Positions 21,701-33,750 of a DNA stretch of 41,102 nucleotides are shown piece by piece; position 1 is the first letter of the stretch; every line of letters starts with the position of its first letter. A program made the position numbers and the translations under genes. The stretch is from Monosporascus cannonballus (taxonomy: Eukaryota > Ascomycota > Sordariomycetes > Xylariales): the NCBI GenBank assembly GCA_004154925.1, contig QJNS01000414.1:1-41102 (forward strand), given 5' to 3'. The notes below the pieces were generated by a model. It saw only the letters and a program-made list of their open reading frames with translations. It ran no database searches and was not told the DNA's origin.

Positions 21701-23083
21701 TCATAACTCATCTTTCTTCCTCCGAGAACCTCCCACCGCGGCGTTCAGGGCAGCCAGCCGTGAATATTCCGGCCCATCCGCACCTAGCTCCCAAGCGAAC
21801 ACACCGCCAAGCCCCAGCTCTCTGACGAGCCCGAACTTGTCCTCGATGGAGCTGGGCGTCTCGTGCGACCACCAGATGTCCTGATCCGCATCCCAGTAAT
21901 AGTATCCCCCGCCGATATTGTCGTATTGTCCTTCGCGAAGCGCCTTATAGAACGATGCTTGCATCTCTGCCGGGACATCATCTGCCCACGCAAAGGCGCC
22001 CGTATGCTCCATGTCGACGCCGGTCCTGGGGTCTTCCATCAACAAGGTGGAACAGCCGATCGGGCTCTGCACACAAGCGTGGCGTTCAGTCCGGTAGAAC
22101 TTCGTATAGAATGCGAAACCCAGATTGAGGTCATCTGGCCTGACCCCGTTCTTGATGTAATTATGCAGCGACTCACGTGAACCCACCTTGCCAGCATGGT
22201 GTTTAGTTATAGTGTCACGGCGGTTCATCATCTCGTACGTCATGACCTTTAGGAAATCGACTGATTCCATGATAGTGGGCAACGTCTAGGCCGTGAACAG
22301 TAGCATGTCCCGAGGAAGGCCGGGCACCGCTACCGATATCAACTTATCGGGCTCGATAGCCGTCCGGACCTCCGCCATAAGGGAGTGGGTACACTCCGGT
22401 TTCCCATGGCTTCTGCTCGTGGGGCACCTGCTTGTAGTCTTCGCCATTTCCTCTTTTAATACACTATTAGGCCGATGCACCAGCTTGTTCGGGATAGGCG
22501 TGAAGCATGATACTTACCCCTGACACTCCCAGTCAATATCTACCCCTATAGCGATCCAGACACATCAGCAAATTCAACTTTCAAGCACAGGTGAGAATTG
22601 AAATGCTGTCGAAGGCTTTGCTCGACCTACCATCAGCTCCCGTGTCTCGCAGCATGGCAGCCACGTTGCGCGCCCACCTCCAGCGACCTTCCTCTGTGAC
22701 GGCTGCGAGGCTGAAACCGGCAGTATCTCCCCAACAACCGATTGCAACCATGATATTTATGCCCGGGGCCGGCTGCGCTCCTGTTTCATTTACGGTCATG
22801 AATAATGGCCAATCAGAACTCGCCTCCTCACGATTGAAAGTGTTTGAGTTCATGAAGGCCATAACGACGTGAGTGATTGTCGAAGTGAGCGAAGAATTTG
22901 GGGCTGTCGGGTGTTGGCAGTGATACTTCGTCAATAAATCGGTCACGGATGATTTTCTGAGATGGCATCTTACCCGCAGAAATGCATGATATTGCGCAAT
23001 TGCGCTGTGGTCGCGGAGCCCAACGACATTGTTAAGATCCAAAACGCCCACGGCATAAGTGCTTGGCGCCCCGGGGTATTCAT
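21701..23083 (-). pseudogene. GH18 chitinase-like pseudogene with C-terminal KDEL
   Basis: Four exons fit: 23083-22974, 22925-22631, 22545-22518 and 22452-21701. The introns of 48, 85 and 65 nt start GTAAGA, GTAGGT and GTAAGT. ATG 23083 gives a hydrophobic signal-peptide-like start. Exon 2 carries the GH18 strand motif ITHVVMAF and M-V-A-I-G-C-W-G-D-T (normally GGWG). Exon 2 plus the 28-nt exon 3 form the intact catalytic signature D-G-V-D-I-D-W-E. The last exon has VMTYEMMNRRD, the LMEDPRTG and GGVFAWELG blocks and ends K-K-D-E-L, an ER-retrieval signal. Lesions: the exon 1/exon 2 frames do not agree at the only usable splice sites, a frameshift near 22375-22390 lies before MAEVRTAI, and an in-frame TAG is at 22286-22288 (CAG to TAG would explain it). 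An intact version would hydrolyse chitin or related GlcNAc polymers. Confidence 0.85.
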
Positions 23084-23176
23084 CGTGGGCAAGAGGGGAC
23101 AAATGGTTGAATGTTTGGTGATCGTATATAAGTGAAGAAGGGTACTATCTGTTCTGTCGGGGAATCTCGAACCCAA

Positions 23177-23792
23177 TGATGGTTTTGTGGAATCATTATC
23201 GGGATGATATTCTCAGACACCATCACAATATTCACCCATCAACTTCACCGAGTTTGGATCCGTGGTGGAAGAAGAGAGCGGGTTATATGCATAGCTTGCA
23301 ATTGCTCCTTTTCAACGTAATTCCGTCATGTGCGTCGGCGCTAAAATGAGCGCGACGGCAAACTTCACTAACTGCATACGGATCTGGTCTTAGTCCAGGC
23401 GTTGCGAGTGTGTCTGAGTTGTCTCGACCGGCAAGCAAACAACTTATTCGTCCATACCTGAGGAGCCCGGCAGAGGCACCATACCTTGGTAGCTGAGTAA
23501 TTGTCCCTCACCTTGGAACGTTCGCTTCATATCCGATGTAAACCTTAACGTAAAGTGCGGATTCGCTCTCGTAGCCTTCGTGGATGCCGACGTGGTCACG
23601 ACATCAGTCATATTACTGACCTCTTTGATCCAGGGGCCAGAGTTTGGAGACTTGTTCGAAGATCTTATTAAAATTAACGGCTCATATTACAAATGTCTAG
23701 ATATTACCACGATACGCACTACCCGTTCTATGACGACGTTTTCATATCCAATACCCTGAAAAGCTCCGCTCTGATCGGGTACTATCCGCCGC
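23177..23792. other. Intergenic, nothing recognised
   Basis: About 600 bp between the GH18 pseudogene's 5' end and the 3' end of the phosphodiesterase gene. It should hold the old GH18 promoter. No frame or repeat stands out. Confidence 0.5.
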
Positions 23793-24290
23793 TCAAGAGA
23801 TGCCGAAGCAGTTGGCGTAATAAGTAACAGTAGCCGACCAGTCGGAGAAAACCCCCAGGACGCCGATTTCCCTGCCGAGTACGTCCACCAGCTCGTAGAG
23901 GTCGCCGTCGTGCTTTGTGCCGTTGAGCATGTACATGTAGTAGTAGTCCCCCTCCTCGGCGACGCGCTTCAGCGGGGGCGAGCGCTCGAGGGACCAGGTG
24001 ATGATCTTGAAGCCGAGCTCCTTGGCGGTGACGGCGTACTCGGAGGGGATGTAATTGTCATTCTCGTCGGTGGTGAGGAGGTACGGAAGCGGCGGCGCGA
24101 TGACCTGCACGCCTGACTCCTTGTAGAAGCTGAGGTTGGCGATGGCGCCGGGGAATGTCTCGGGCGTGTCGCCCTTGTCGTCGAGAAGCACGGCCTGCCG
24201 GCCGAACTCGGGCTCGTGCTCAAGCCAGTATGCGACATCGGAGAAGACGAAGCTCTGCGGCCAGACGCGGGCCGGGTCGATGCCGGCCTC

Positions 24291-24329
<39 letters not shown>

Positions 24330-25037
24330 CGTGTAGTCACCGTCATACGGCATCTCGACCTCGGGCACCTTCAGCTCGGGCGTGAATTCCAGACCCATGC
24401 CGTCGACAAGCTCGATGAACTCCTTGTGTGAGAGGACGGTGCCGCACTCTGCGCTGTACAGGTTAGTACGCCAGTCGGGGGTGCCATCCAGGTAGTCCTC
24501 TGGCGTCGCGGCGGAGGCGTTGTACCCGTCCATCTTGCCGCACAGCGTCTTGTACTCGACGAGAGTGATGTCGCTCGTGCAGCACTTGGCAGTCGCGGGC
24601 TTGCCTTCGGCGGCCGGGGTGAACGGTGCCGTGCACTTGGCAGCCAGGGGCATGACCAGGATATTGGTCGTCGTGTGCAGGTCGCACTGCGCATGGCGGC
24701 ACACGAGCTCGCGGTCGGCCGTGAAAGCGACGTCGCACTCCTGAATACCGACGCCCATCCTTGTCCCGGCTATGAAGGACTCGACCGTCTCTTCGGGGAA
24801 CTGGAGCACGGCACCGCCGCGGTGCCCGATGCTGAACTTGCTAGTCTTTGCCTCCTGGTCGAGGCACGACGAAAGCTTATCTTTGAGCGGGCCCTCGTCC
24901 ATGTCTCTGATCAGGTACTCGGGCCGGGGACCGAGCTCCACGTTCCGCATGGGCTTGCATTTCGCGGCGGGCGCGGCGCTTACAGCCTGGGCGACGGCGA
25001 TGAGGCCGGTGGCCAAAGAGACGGCTTGGATGTGCAT
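23793..25037 (-). CDS. Secreted glycerophosphodiester phosphodiesterase (GDPD) family protein
   Basis: A single intact frame of 414 residues. ATG 25037 begins a classical signal peptide (hydrophobic residues 5-22, ASA-like site near AAPAAK). The GDPD TIM-barrel starts with F-S-I-G-H-R-G-G (about 68-75) and F-P-E-E-T (80-84), the family's HRG...PE(N/E)T signature. I-Q-E-C-D-V (about 98-103) supplies the metal-binding Glu and Asp, and the His in V-C-R-H (about 115) the second catalytic His. Later barrel strands include LEFTPELKVPE, QSFVFSD and FKIITWSLER. Such enzymes split glycerophosphodiesters into an alcohol and glycerol 3-phosphate. The signal peptide places it outside the cell or in the wall, possibly for phosphate or choline scavenging. 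GC is high, with no RIP traces. The exact substrate cannot be told. Confidence 0.93.
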
Positions 25038-26592
25038 GGTGACCTGATTAAGTCCGGGTATCGTGCTGGCTGGAGAATGGGATCTGGATCGGATAAGAGC
25101 ACCGGAGTCAAGAGCAGACGGATCCCGAATTCCGAGCTCTCTGCTTGAGCGACTTGAGCTGTCTAGAGCTTCGGGGGGAACCCGGGTTTAGGACCGCAGA
25201 CGAGTGCGGGAGCCGGAGCTTTTATGAGTTGCAGCACGCTCTGTAACGAGCCGGCTGGATTCGAAAGGACGATCACCATGCCCAGAGATGCAAAACCGGG
25301 TCCATATCGGCCTTCCCCTGTCTTGGTCGTCAGGGGGCAGCGACGTTATCATACGGCTCCTGTGGGGTTTGGCTTGTAGAGTCAAATGTCCAATAACAGT
25401 CTCCTGCGTCGACGCATGGCATACATACGCCCCGGCGACTCGCCGATAGGGTTTCTCTGACTGCCCATCGAGCTGCACGCATCTTGAGAACTGCCACCCC
25501 ACAATCTGGTAGGCAATGTGGATTACAGACAAAAGGTGTTGCTAGACGCGACATCATTTTTAGTTTGTAGCCAGGGATATCACGTCGTATTAGGCTGAGG
25601 GCTCAGCTGGACGCTCTGACCTTCTTATTGATGCGTTCTCGACTTCTTCATACGCAGAATTGCTGTGCGGTCGGGGGAGTAGAGGTGGTGAAATATATCC
25701 CCGCTCGTGCTTATATCGGCATCCGGGTAGTGCCCTGTACAGTCATGTTTGAGCAGCTGGCTTTTCCGGGATGAGAACCTTATGACTAAAGCTCCGCAAT
25801 AGGCACTGGACAGCCAAAGATTCTCTTGGCCGCGTCGAGCGAAATGATGCATGTTATCAACCCCATCGAAGGGCTAGGAAGCTTCCCAGGGTCCAAGAGT
25901 ATGGACAATGTCCCATAGGCATCAACACGCATCCGCTCATAGAACAAATAAGACGGCGGCGTGGGTTTCTTATAACTACTACGTCGTAGGGGCAAGTTTG
26001 ACATCCTAGTCAGGTTATTGTATCACTAACATTTTGGCGCTTTATATACTGTAAATCAAAACTTCGATAAACCAATAGCGCTAAAACATGCGCTAGAGGG
26101 TACCTGACAGGATTTTAATTATTCGGCCAGATATTCCGTAGGCACCTCCAAGGTGGCTGACCAAAACAATGATAGTGCCCAGAGCCACAACACACCCATT
26201 GACGCTATCAATTATTTTGTCCACCACCTTGCTTTTGCCCCAGCAGTGGTGAGTGTGCTTCTCAGTCCTCACTAACATATTAGCGCCAACCGGTAGCCGA
26301 CCATTTAACCGTTTTAAACGTACAATGCAATAGGTAATGGCAATACGAAGTGCAGCAAGTTTCCAAAACATCCCTTCCGTCTCAGCCTCGTCCCAATTTT
26401 CCCTCTCATCTCTACTCTGCCGCATTTCATCGTGATCGTACTCGCAAGGCTGCGGACGACAAAATCTCGTCAATAAAGAACCAATTATGGCGTAAGAGTC
26501 AGTATTGACTTCCTGATATCCACATTTAATTACTATTCCAACTTCAGCACCCAATTGGCCTACTGCCCCCGCTCCGCAAGCCGACACGCGCC
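25038..26592. other. Divergent intergenic region (GDPD / jip5)
   Basis: About 1.55 kb between two divergently transcribed genes, so both promoters must lie here. Several 70-160 codon frames exist, the longest on the minus strand at 26093-26587. They lack recognisable motifs, and that longest frame opens with GTG right against the jip5 start. No repeat or RNA gene was seen. Confidence 0.5.
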
Positions 26593-27973
26593 ATGTTTGA
26601 GAACCTCTGCACTCTGCCCCTCAAGGCCGAGTTATTCACCCAGGCATTGCATCCCACGGAACCGCTCTTAGCCGTCGGTCTCTCCTCGGGCCACGTCGAA
26701 TGTTTCCGCCTGCCCACCTCCGAGAGGTCGACCGAGGATGACGCCGACGTGAGTGTGCTGTCAGACGGTAAAGGAACCATCGACACCGTCTGGCGGACGA
26801 GAAGACACAAGGGCAGCTGTCGAAGTCTGGCCTTCAGCAACGATGGGTCCTGTAAGTCATGCTAAGTCACATATGCCTATAGGATACGTGCCGCGATATA
26901 GCTGGGATGGCTGGCTCTTTGATTGACCCGCTCTCCTCTGGACAGATCTCTATTCGGCCGGCACCGACTCCCTCCTCAAGCACTTCTCCTCCGCTACGGG
27001 CCAGGTCGCATCCAAGATTGCGATCCCCTCGACCAAGGCTGCTCCGGACTCGCCGACCCTGTTGCACGTGTTGTCGCCCCAGACCCTTCTTCTCGCCTGC
27101 GACTCGGGCGTCTTGCACTTGCTAGACCTGCGCGACGGCGCCCTGGCCGCCTCGAAACCCCAGCAGACCCATTTCCCACACGACGACTTCGTGTCCAGCA
27201 TCACGCCCCTGCCGCCTTCGGCCGAGAGCACGAGCGGCTACAGCAAGCAGTGGATATCTACGGGCGGCACCACCCTCGCCGTCACAGACTTGAGGCGGGG
27301 CGTGCTGGTGCGCAGCGACGACCAGGAGGACGAGCTCTTGTGTACGGCCTTCATCCCCGGCATGGGTCCCAAAAAGAATAGGGACAACGGCGTGGTGGCA
27401 GTGGGAACAGGCAGCGGGGTCCTCACGCTGTGGGACAAAGGCGCTTGGGATGATCAACAAGACCGCATTAAAGTAGACACGGGAAAAGGGGGTGGCGAAA
27501 GTCTCGACTACATCGTGAAGATACCCGACGAGGTGACCCGGAACAAGAAGGTGGTGGTCGGCGTCGGCGACGGCAGCTTGCGGGTCGTCGACCTGATGAG
27601 GAGAGAGGTGGAGGATGTGTTACGGCACGACGACGTCGAGGCGGTAGTCGCGCTAGGCTTCGACAGCCAAGGCCGGATGATTAGCGGAGGCGGACAGACG
27701 ATCAAGGTGTGGCAAGAGACGGCTAATCTCGGCGACGGCAGCTTGGACGACTCGGACGAAGATAACAGCGATGCGGACGACTCGGACTCCTTGGACGATG
27801 ACGATGCGGTGCTGCCGATAAGCACGAGAAAGCGACAGACAGGCAAGGATAAGGACTCGGATGACTCAGACAGCGACGAGGGACGCAAGCGGGGCATGAA
27901 GAGGAAGAAGGGCAAAGTCGATCTCGGCCCCGGTGGGGCGCACGGTATTCTGAAGTTCAAGGGATTGGACTAA
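26593..27973 (+). CDS. jip5: WD-repeat protein Jip5 (nucleolar, WDR55 homologue)
   Basis: Two exons, 26593-26851 and 26946-27973, joined across a 94-nt intron (GTAAGT ... ACAG), give 428 residues. The phase is confirmed by the reading G-S-Y-L-Y-S-A-G-T-D over the junction. The N-terminus ([20 protein letters not shown]) opens a seven-bladed WD40-type propeller. Blades continue with [47 protein letters not shown] and [12 protein letters not shown]. The C-terminus is a long acidic Asp/Ser tract followed by a basic stretch ([10 protein letters not shown]) and the ending GILKFKGLD, as in fungal Jip5. The family acts in the nucleolus, in ribosome biogenesis. The gene looks intact, GC-rich and free of RIP. 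It is divergent from the GDPD gene. Confidence 0.92.
26852..26945 (+). other. Spliceosomal intron in jip5
   Basis: 94 nt with donor GTAAGTCATG and acceptor CTGGACAG. The branch-like TTGATTGAC lies about 20 nt upstream of the acceptor. Removal restores the frame. Confidence 0.9.
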
Positions 27974-28874
27974 GTAATGCAGGATTCGGAGGGAAGATGA
28001 CCGTCCCCCATCCTCATGTTTTCAAAATACGAGATACCCCTATTACGGCTGCCACCCCTCAGTTTCAGCTGCCCGGTCATATGGCAACCAGTAGGAGATC
28101 CAGTCCGTCTTGAATGTGTGATGCGTATTCCTCGGGTAAAGCATCAAGCATCCAGCGAAATCAGAGCGTGTTTGTAGGACCCTCCAGGAAGATACAAACA
28201 GTTCTGAACTCGGCGGAGGACGCTGAAAAGATGTTGGTGTGGAGAAACAGCTCCATTAATGCGGGGTAAGCCCCTCTGCCCGCTTATGAACAAAAGTACC
28301 ATCACCGCTGCATGAAGGGGGCGAATATCCCCGAATATTAAATCTGCTGTCCGAAGTATGTAGATTTGAAGAGAGACGAACTGAAAATACAGCCTACCCG
28401 GGTGACAAAAGCCATATGATACCCCCCAATTCACGATTAAGGCTGGGCTCAGATATCTTTTTGTGTTCAAAATGAGGAGCCGCTGACGTACCCTCAACTG
28501 TGCTCGCCCATGACCGCAAACCCCATATGAAGGCACTTACGCGTCTTATTCCACGATTAGGGGGTGAGACGCTGGAACCCGATTACGGCAGAGAGCTCAT
28601 AAAATTGATAGACCGTCGTCATGCGTCGGAACAAGTTCGCGTTGTATCAATCTATATCAAATCGACAGAAATGTACTTATGCAATGGCTGGCTCTCATCT
28701 CCAAGTAAGCTCCTCCAGAGCAATACCCCGACATATTCCAAATGCCGTGGCTGGCGTTGCCCTATATTAAATTCGTTCCCTAGACAGTAGCACTTGCTTG
28801 AGGAGGGAATTAATATCTCCATACGTGCCGCTGTGCTACGGGACCTTCTCCCTTCTTTTCCCACGCGCGCGATG
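27974..28874. other. Convergent intergenic region, nothing recognised
   Basis: About 900 bp between the 3' ends of jip5 and the dehydratase gene. Short frames only, no motif or repeat seen. Confidence 0.5.
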
Positions 28875-29930
28875 CTACAGTGACGCAGGGATCCGCGTCG
28901 AGGCCTCCGCGTCAATTCTTAAGCCCACGGCTCTAACAAGCTTTCCCCAAGCAATCGCACCACGGTGGGCGAGTTCCCTTGGCACACTCTTATCCTCGTC
29001 TGACATCCGCTCGTTGAATAGTTCCATGCTCACCCAGCCCTCGAAACCTAGCCCCTGGAAGATTGCTTGCGAGATCTGAAGTATTGGCAGGTAGGCCCCG
29101 CGTTCCCGTTCTCCGTAGAACAGCCGACAATTTCGGGACCAGCTCATGCGGGGCGGCTGATCCGCGTCGTAGAGTTCGTTCCCTTCAACCAGAGGCTCGG
29201 CGAGACGTCCCGCATCAACGACTTGCACATAAAAGACTTTCCCCACGTCGACCGTCGAAACGAGGCGCTCGATGGACTCCTCGACTGCCCTATCGCAGTC
29301 CGCCGTGCGACCCGTGGGCGAAGTCGGGTCGGCATAAATACGCCCGGCGATGTTGAAAGTGTCGAGACAGAGTCCGAAGTTCGGGCGATTGACAGCCTGA
29401 ACCGTCTCCCAGCTTTCCTCCCAGGTATCGCAACGGGTTCCCCAGCACAAGGCCTCGTATACAAACCGGATAGGCGGTTGCTCACGAAGACCCATATCTG
29501 CGGCTGCTTGTAGGTCGGCGACGGCGAGAGCCCTATCTTCCGACAGGCTGGGAGCCGGGAGAAAGTTACTTGGGATTAGCACGGTGTCGGTACCCAGGGC
29601 TTTCGCTAACCGAAACCAGAACGATAACTGTCCCAGACGCACGGCATGTCGTTGGCGGTCGAGCAGTCCTTCGTAGTTCCAGAAGGGCTGTAGACATAGT
29701 ATGGCGAGTGTCCTTTCTCTGCACAGGCTACAAATTATATGTGCCGCCTGAAGCTCGTTCTGTTCTGTGGGACCTCCGGGTAGTTGTTCTGCGATATGGA
29801 CGATTTCCTCATGGAAAAGCTCGATGCCCTCATAGCCATGGGCTCGAGCCATGTCAAGTCTATGCTGTAAAGAGTGCCCTGCAAAGCAGCGGCCGAGAGA
29901 CACCGACGTTATTGCTAATCTACAGGGCAT
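28875..29930 (-). CDS. qa-4: 3-dehydroshikimate dehydratase (quinate/shikimate catabolism)
   Basis: One intact exon of 351 residues, close to the length of Neurospora qa-4 and Aspergillus qutC products. The protein is a TIM-barrel of the sugar-phosphate isomerase/AP-endonuclease 2 fold. It starts with LAITSVSLGRCFAGHSLQHR, typical of the family, followed by G-Y-E-G-I-E-L-F (33-39). The four metal ligands of the family can be placed: Glu159 in V-Y-E-A-L-C-W-G, Asp190 in C-L-D-T-F-N-I-A-G, Gln236 in Y-V-Q-V-V-D-A, and Glu303 in S-M-E-L-F-N-E. The enzyme turns 3-dehydroshikimate into protocatechuate (EC 4.2.1.118), feeding the beta-ketoadipate pathway. It is expected to be cytosolic. No other quinate-pathway gene is in the window, so it is not in a visible qa/qut cluster. 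Confidence 0.93.
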   Translation of the reverse strand: MPCRLAITSVSLGRCFAGHSLQHRLDMARAHGYEGIELFHEEIVHIAEQLPGGPTEQNELQAAHIICSLCRERTLAILCLQPFWNYEGLLDRQRHAVRLGQLSFWFRLAKALGTDTVLIPSNFLPAPSLSEDRALAVADLQAAADMGLREQPPIRFVYEALCWGTRCDTWEESWETVQAVNRPNFGLCLDTFNIAGRIYADPTSPTGRTADCDRAVEESIERLVSTVDVGKVFYVQVVDAGRLAEPLVEGNELYDADQPPRMSWSRNCRLFYGERERGAYLPILQISQAIFQGLGFEGWVSMELFNERMSDEDKSVPRELAHRGAIAWGKLVRAVGLRIDAEASTRIPASL

Positions 29931-32900
29931 TTCGAGCGTCTATTCGAACCTGGACATGTCCCGTAATGGTTCCGGGACGGAAAAGGGTGGGCGGTTTGGC
30001 TCGTAGTTAATCGAAGCAAGGGCGATATGAAATATTTATAGTCGACGTGTAAGCGTCTGGGCATCGTAAACCCCCATCGCGGTGTATGTGTAAGTATGGG
30101 CGCCACCTACGTTCTTCTGCAATGCAGCAAGGCCGAAGCAGCAATATGGCATGCTGCATTTTAACAAACCGAGCTAAAGCGAAAGTCGCCATGCTCAGCC
30201 GCCGCTCCCTCCAATTAAGATATCTCTTTCTCGACACGATCGAATGGCAAACCCTTCATCGTTCGTTATTCTGGAAACTTAACGTCATGGCCCAGGGCAC
30301 CAAGGTTCTTAAAACCGCACCCGTGCTCTACATATAATCTCGCAGAGGCTACTAAACCGGGCGGTGTGAGACCGATCACAATACGGATGGTTGATGGCAC
30401 TCCCCTACAATAATTCGTTGATATAGGTTACACGGCATCGGGGGAAGTAACAGACGCAATACCTATGACGGGTAAGCATACAGCCGCCGCATCATCCTGG
30501 AGTAGTCGCGATGAGAGGCTCGGGACGCATCCAATCGTGCTGCTGAGCAGCGCTCTGGTGTCGGCTCTTTTCCTATTCCATGTCCTGAGGCGTGCTCTCC
30601 TCAGGATCTGAGGACGCCGCCACAATAAGAATTGACAGCGTCTACGTGTAATGAAGGTCCATACGTCAGCCGTATGTGGGAATGTCATTTGATGTGTTGC
30701 ATCTTACCTATATAGAGCACAAAGGACGGAGTCCTCCATCCTCGTTTTTCCAAATTGTCCAGTCGCGATTGTAGGTTGTGTGCTTCTGCTCAGGGGAAAA
30801 CCTACTAAGCTCACTTGGCGAGGCACCCGACATCGGGTCTCCAATGAATACTTAAGTAGGTGATATTTCCAAATCCATGCCCAAACAGGGGACACAGGTT
30901 GCTACCTAACGGAAATGTGGTTGGCGTACTTGCGTATTCTGGCCATATCATATCAAAACTGCCCTGAGACATTAGCCAGGCTGCCCTGACAAACCCCAAT
31001 ATTCCACGAGGATTATGATTGAGACGTGATGGATTTTTGTATACAACCGCATACGGATAGCAGAAACCTCAAAAAATCCCCGTGTCACGTTAGTAGTAGA
31101 AGAGATTTCTATCATTACACTTGGTCACGGGCTTAGCTACGAACCGCGGCCCTTCCCCCGTCCGGTGCAGTGTAGGAACGAGCTGTTCCCGCTTCCGCTT
31201 TTGCCGGGATCCGGCTGGGAACGGTAGCGTTCTCGATACTAAGTCGCGGCATGCCTTATCTACACCGCCTTCCAAGCCGTTCGACATGGTCCTACAGCCC
31301 GGATACATGCCCTGGGCCACACTGCATTAGCTAGGGAAATGGTCTGCGTAAAGGATGTGAGGGCCCTCGTCCCCACCCCAGCACACGCAGCTACCGTTCC
31401 AGCAGTTCGTCAGATGTACTTGATTATGCATTTTGTCAGGTATTTGTAGCGCAAGCCACTCTTTATAGCGGAGGACGACCTATAATGCTGTCACAAGGGT
31501 GTCCGACTCGGGGACTTCATATTGGAATATCCGCAAGCCTAGACATTCGCTCCTTGAGAACATCGACAGAGGTCAGATATAAGGTGTCGTTCACATGAGG
31601 AACTCTCGAAAATAGGTCTTTCCTACGCCTTATAAGGTTTAAAAAGGAGACTAGACTGAAGCCGCCGAGCACGTACTGGGCTGGACATGCACGTAAAAAT
31701 TCATCTGGACCCAGGAAACGACTATATCTTTTAGACAAACAAGAACAAACATCTGCTTTGGGATGAGACACGGTTTCACGTTATAGACACTCAAAATTCG
31801 ATTAACTCCGTCCGGTAGTCCAATTGTTAATTACCCGGCACCATACAAAGTCGAGACCCCGAGTGCTTCGTCAACTACCTGCCATATAATCACTTGTTCT
31901 TGGGGACCTGGGACAGGCACTTATAATCATCATTATTTCGAAGAGCGGCACGAATACATGTTTCGAGGGACAATAGACCTCGGAGGGCGGTGTAGCATTG
32001 CCATTGTCGTTACCCACGGATATTTCCCTCAGGCTCCTGACAGACCTTGAATTTAACAATGCCTAAAATAAGGAGTAATACAACCGGCCATGCTTGGGTT
32101 CACCAGGCGTCCTCGATAAATAATATGGCCTTCATCCCGAGTGTACCGGCTTGATAACATAGAACGGACACCATCTTCTACTGCTATGGTGAAAATGAAG
32201 CGATCTTGTTTAGGCATATCCTTTACGGATCATATAGATCTTTAAAATGCCAATGATGTATAGATCCGCATTGATCAATCGCCATTCAGCATTAGCGAAA
32301 TCCTTGCTCGCCTACAACTTCTGGCGCTAGTTCACAAGTTCTTTACCTCTTTACCACCGGGAAGCCAGGCCGGAAAATCTCCAAGTAGGCTAACAATAAT
32401 TCTCCAGCCTCACACGCCTATCTCGCACCCACTACCTTTAAGATAGCCTCTTTCTTTAATACCTTATATCTCTTATCTCACTTTAGCTTATATCTACGGT
32501 CTAGATTAGTAACGAAGTGGGCTCCACTTAAGGAAGCTAACGAAGCAGGCTCTAGACAATATAGCTAGGACACCTACCACCCACACTTCTACACCCCGTA
32601 TTAACAACCATATTTACTTGTACGTAATTTAACCTAGAAAAATCGCAGGTATATTCCGAAGCATCTGCCGTGATGTTTAGCTTCTCCTTTTTATAATAAT
32701 ACTAGGAACGACATTATCTTTAATAAATGGTTGATTTATTAACAAGTTCAACAACAAGGTTATTTTGGGGAATGTGCGATTTAGTAGGCGATGCGGGGGT
32801 GCCCCAGCTATCTGTCCACAGCCTGCCAAGCAGACGAACCTGCTGAATCGGCAGTTTTACGGTAAAACTAACAAGCAACCCTACACTAAGCCATGCACAT

Positions 32901-32973
32901 AGGAACTTCCGATATAAAAGCCCACAATCCGCACTTTTCAACAACAATCTGACTTCGTGCAGAGTAGTGGATA
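29931..32973. other. 3-kb gene-free region
   Basis: Mid-GC sequence with no frame above 85 codons and no recognisable protein motif on either strand. The first few hundred bases should hold the dehydratase promoter. Within it, 32310-32720 is unusually G-poor on the plus strand, with short related phrases (cgaagtgggctc, cgaagcaggctc), and may be an old repeat. Otherwise I see nothing. Confidence 0.5.
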
Positions 32974-33072
32974 TCCGAATTGGTGTAGTGGCTAACATTA
33001 TCCGCTCTCATCTTCTCTAGAATTGTAGAGGTGCGAACCGGGTAGCCCGGGGTTCGATTCCCCGATTCGGAG
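32974..33072 (+). tRNA. tRNA-Glu(CTC) with a 27-nt intron
   Basis: The acceptor stem TCCGAAT (32974-32980) pairs with ATTCGGA (33065-33071), followed by discriminator G at 33072. The D-arm/A-box is TGGTGTAGTGG. The anticodon stem ATCCG (33000-33004) pairs with CGGGT (33039-33043), with G-T pairing allowed. The loop C-T-CTC-A-C gives anticodon CTC (33007-33009), reading GAG. The T-arm is CGGGG-TTCGATT-CCCCG. The intron at 33011-33037 sits after position 37, the canonical site, and contains gag, which can pair with the anticodon. CCA is not encoded, as usual in eukaryotes. Confidence 0.93.
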
Positions 33073-33750
33073 CACGACATCGATTTTTGCTGGGAGTTTT
33101 CACTTTTTACCACTGCCCACGGGCTCCGTTATTTCTCTTCCCTTCTTTGGGCACATTTTATCATTGTTCGGATGACGGCACTCCCAGTGGTGAGATGCAC
33201 CACTGGTGCCAGGTGGGGCGAAAGTAGTTGCGTCTCATTTTCAATCTCCGTATGGCTGCTCTGTGCCTACTCGTACGGTCAGGCTTAGTAAGGTGATTAA
33301 GTGATTAGAATACCTCATCATCCATCGCGAATACACCCATTCACTCCTGGACACCCCTTTATCGTCAATCAGGCTGAGATGGCGCTATCCCCTTACTTGA
33401 TGCTGAAACCCAGTGGTTAGCTGGTTGTGTTGGGGCGGCTGACTTGGATTACTCGAAGCAGCGGGGATTGGCCTTGTATAACTTGTACTGGAGGGTTGCC
33501 TCAAACTATCTTGAGATTTAGCTGAAAGAGTTTCCAAAGGAGTTTCTGATCGCACGTGAGCACCCTGTTAAGAGAGGACGTTGACATGTTACTATATTCA
33601 TCCACCCGTTTCAGGGACATGTTGGGCAACTCCGAAGAAAGCCCATATATATCTTCTGAATATGGATGGCCGGGAAAGGAACCGATGCCTATTGAGGCCT
33701 AAGATGACCCCCCCATCCGCGCTCCACCCCCCAACGCGCCGCCATTTCCC
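33073..33750. other. Intergenic between tRNA and LTR, nothing recognised
   Basis: About 660 bp of ordinary GC with only a 60-codon frame and no motif. The sequence ends at the LTR start at 33751. Confidence 0.5.
33084..33088 (+). terminator. RNA polymerase III terminator
   Basis: A run of five T residues 12 bases after the tRNA 3' end. Confidence 0.8.

Noticed and set aside
23910..25148. Several plus- and minus-strand frames overlapping the GDPD gene
   Set aside because: High GC creates long shadow frames. Only the 23793-25037 minus frame has a signal peptide and the GDPD motifs.
26093..26587. 164-codon minus-strand frame upstream of jip5
   Set aside because: It opens with GTG, its first ATG is about 55 codons in, it touches the jip5 start region and I see no motif beyond a possible hydrophobic segment near its end. 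Not enough to call a gene.
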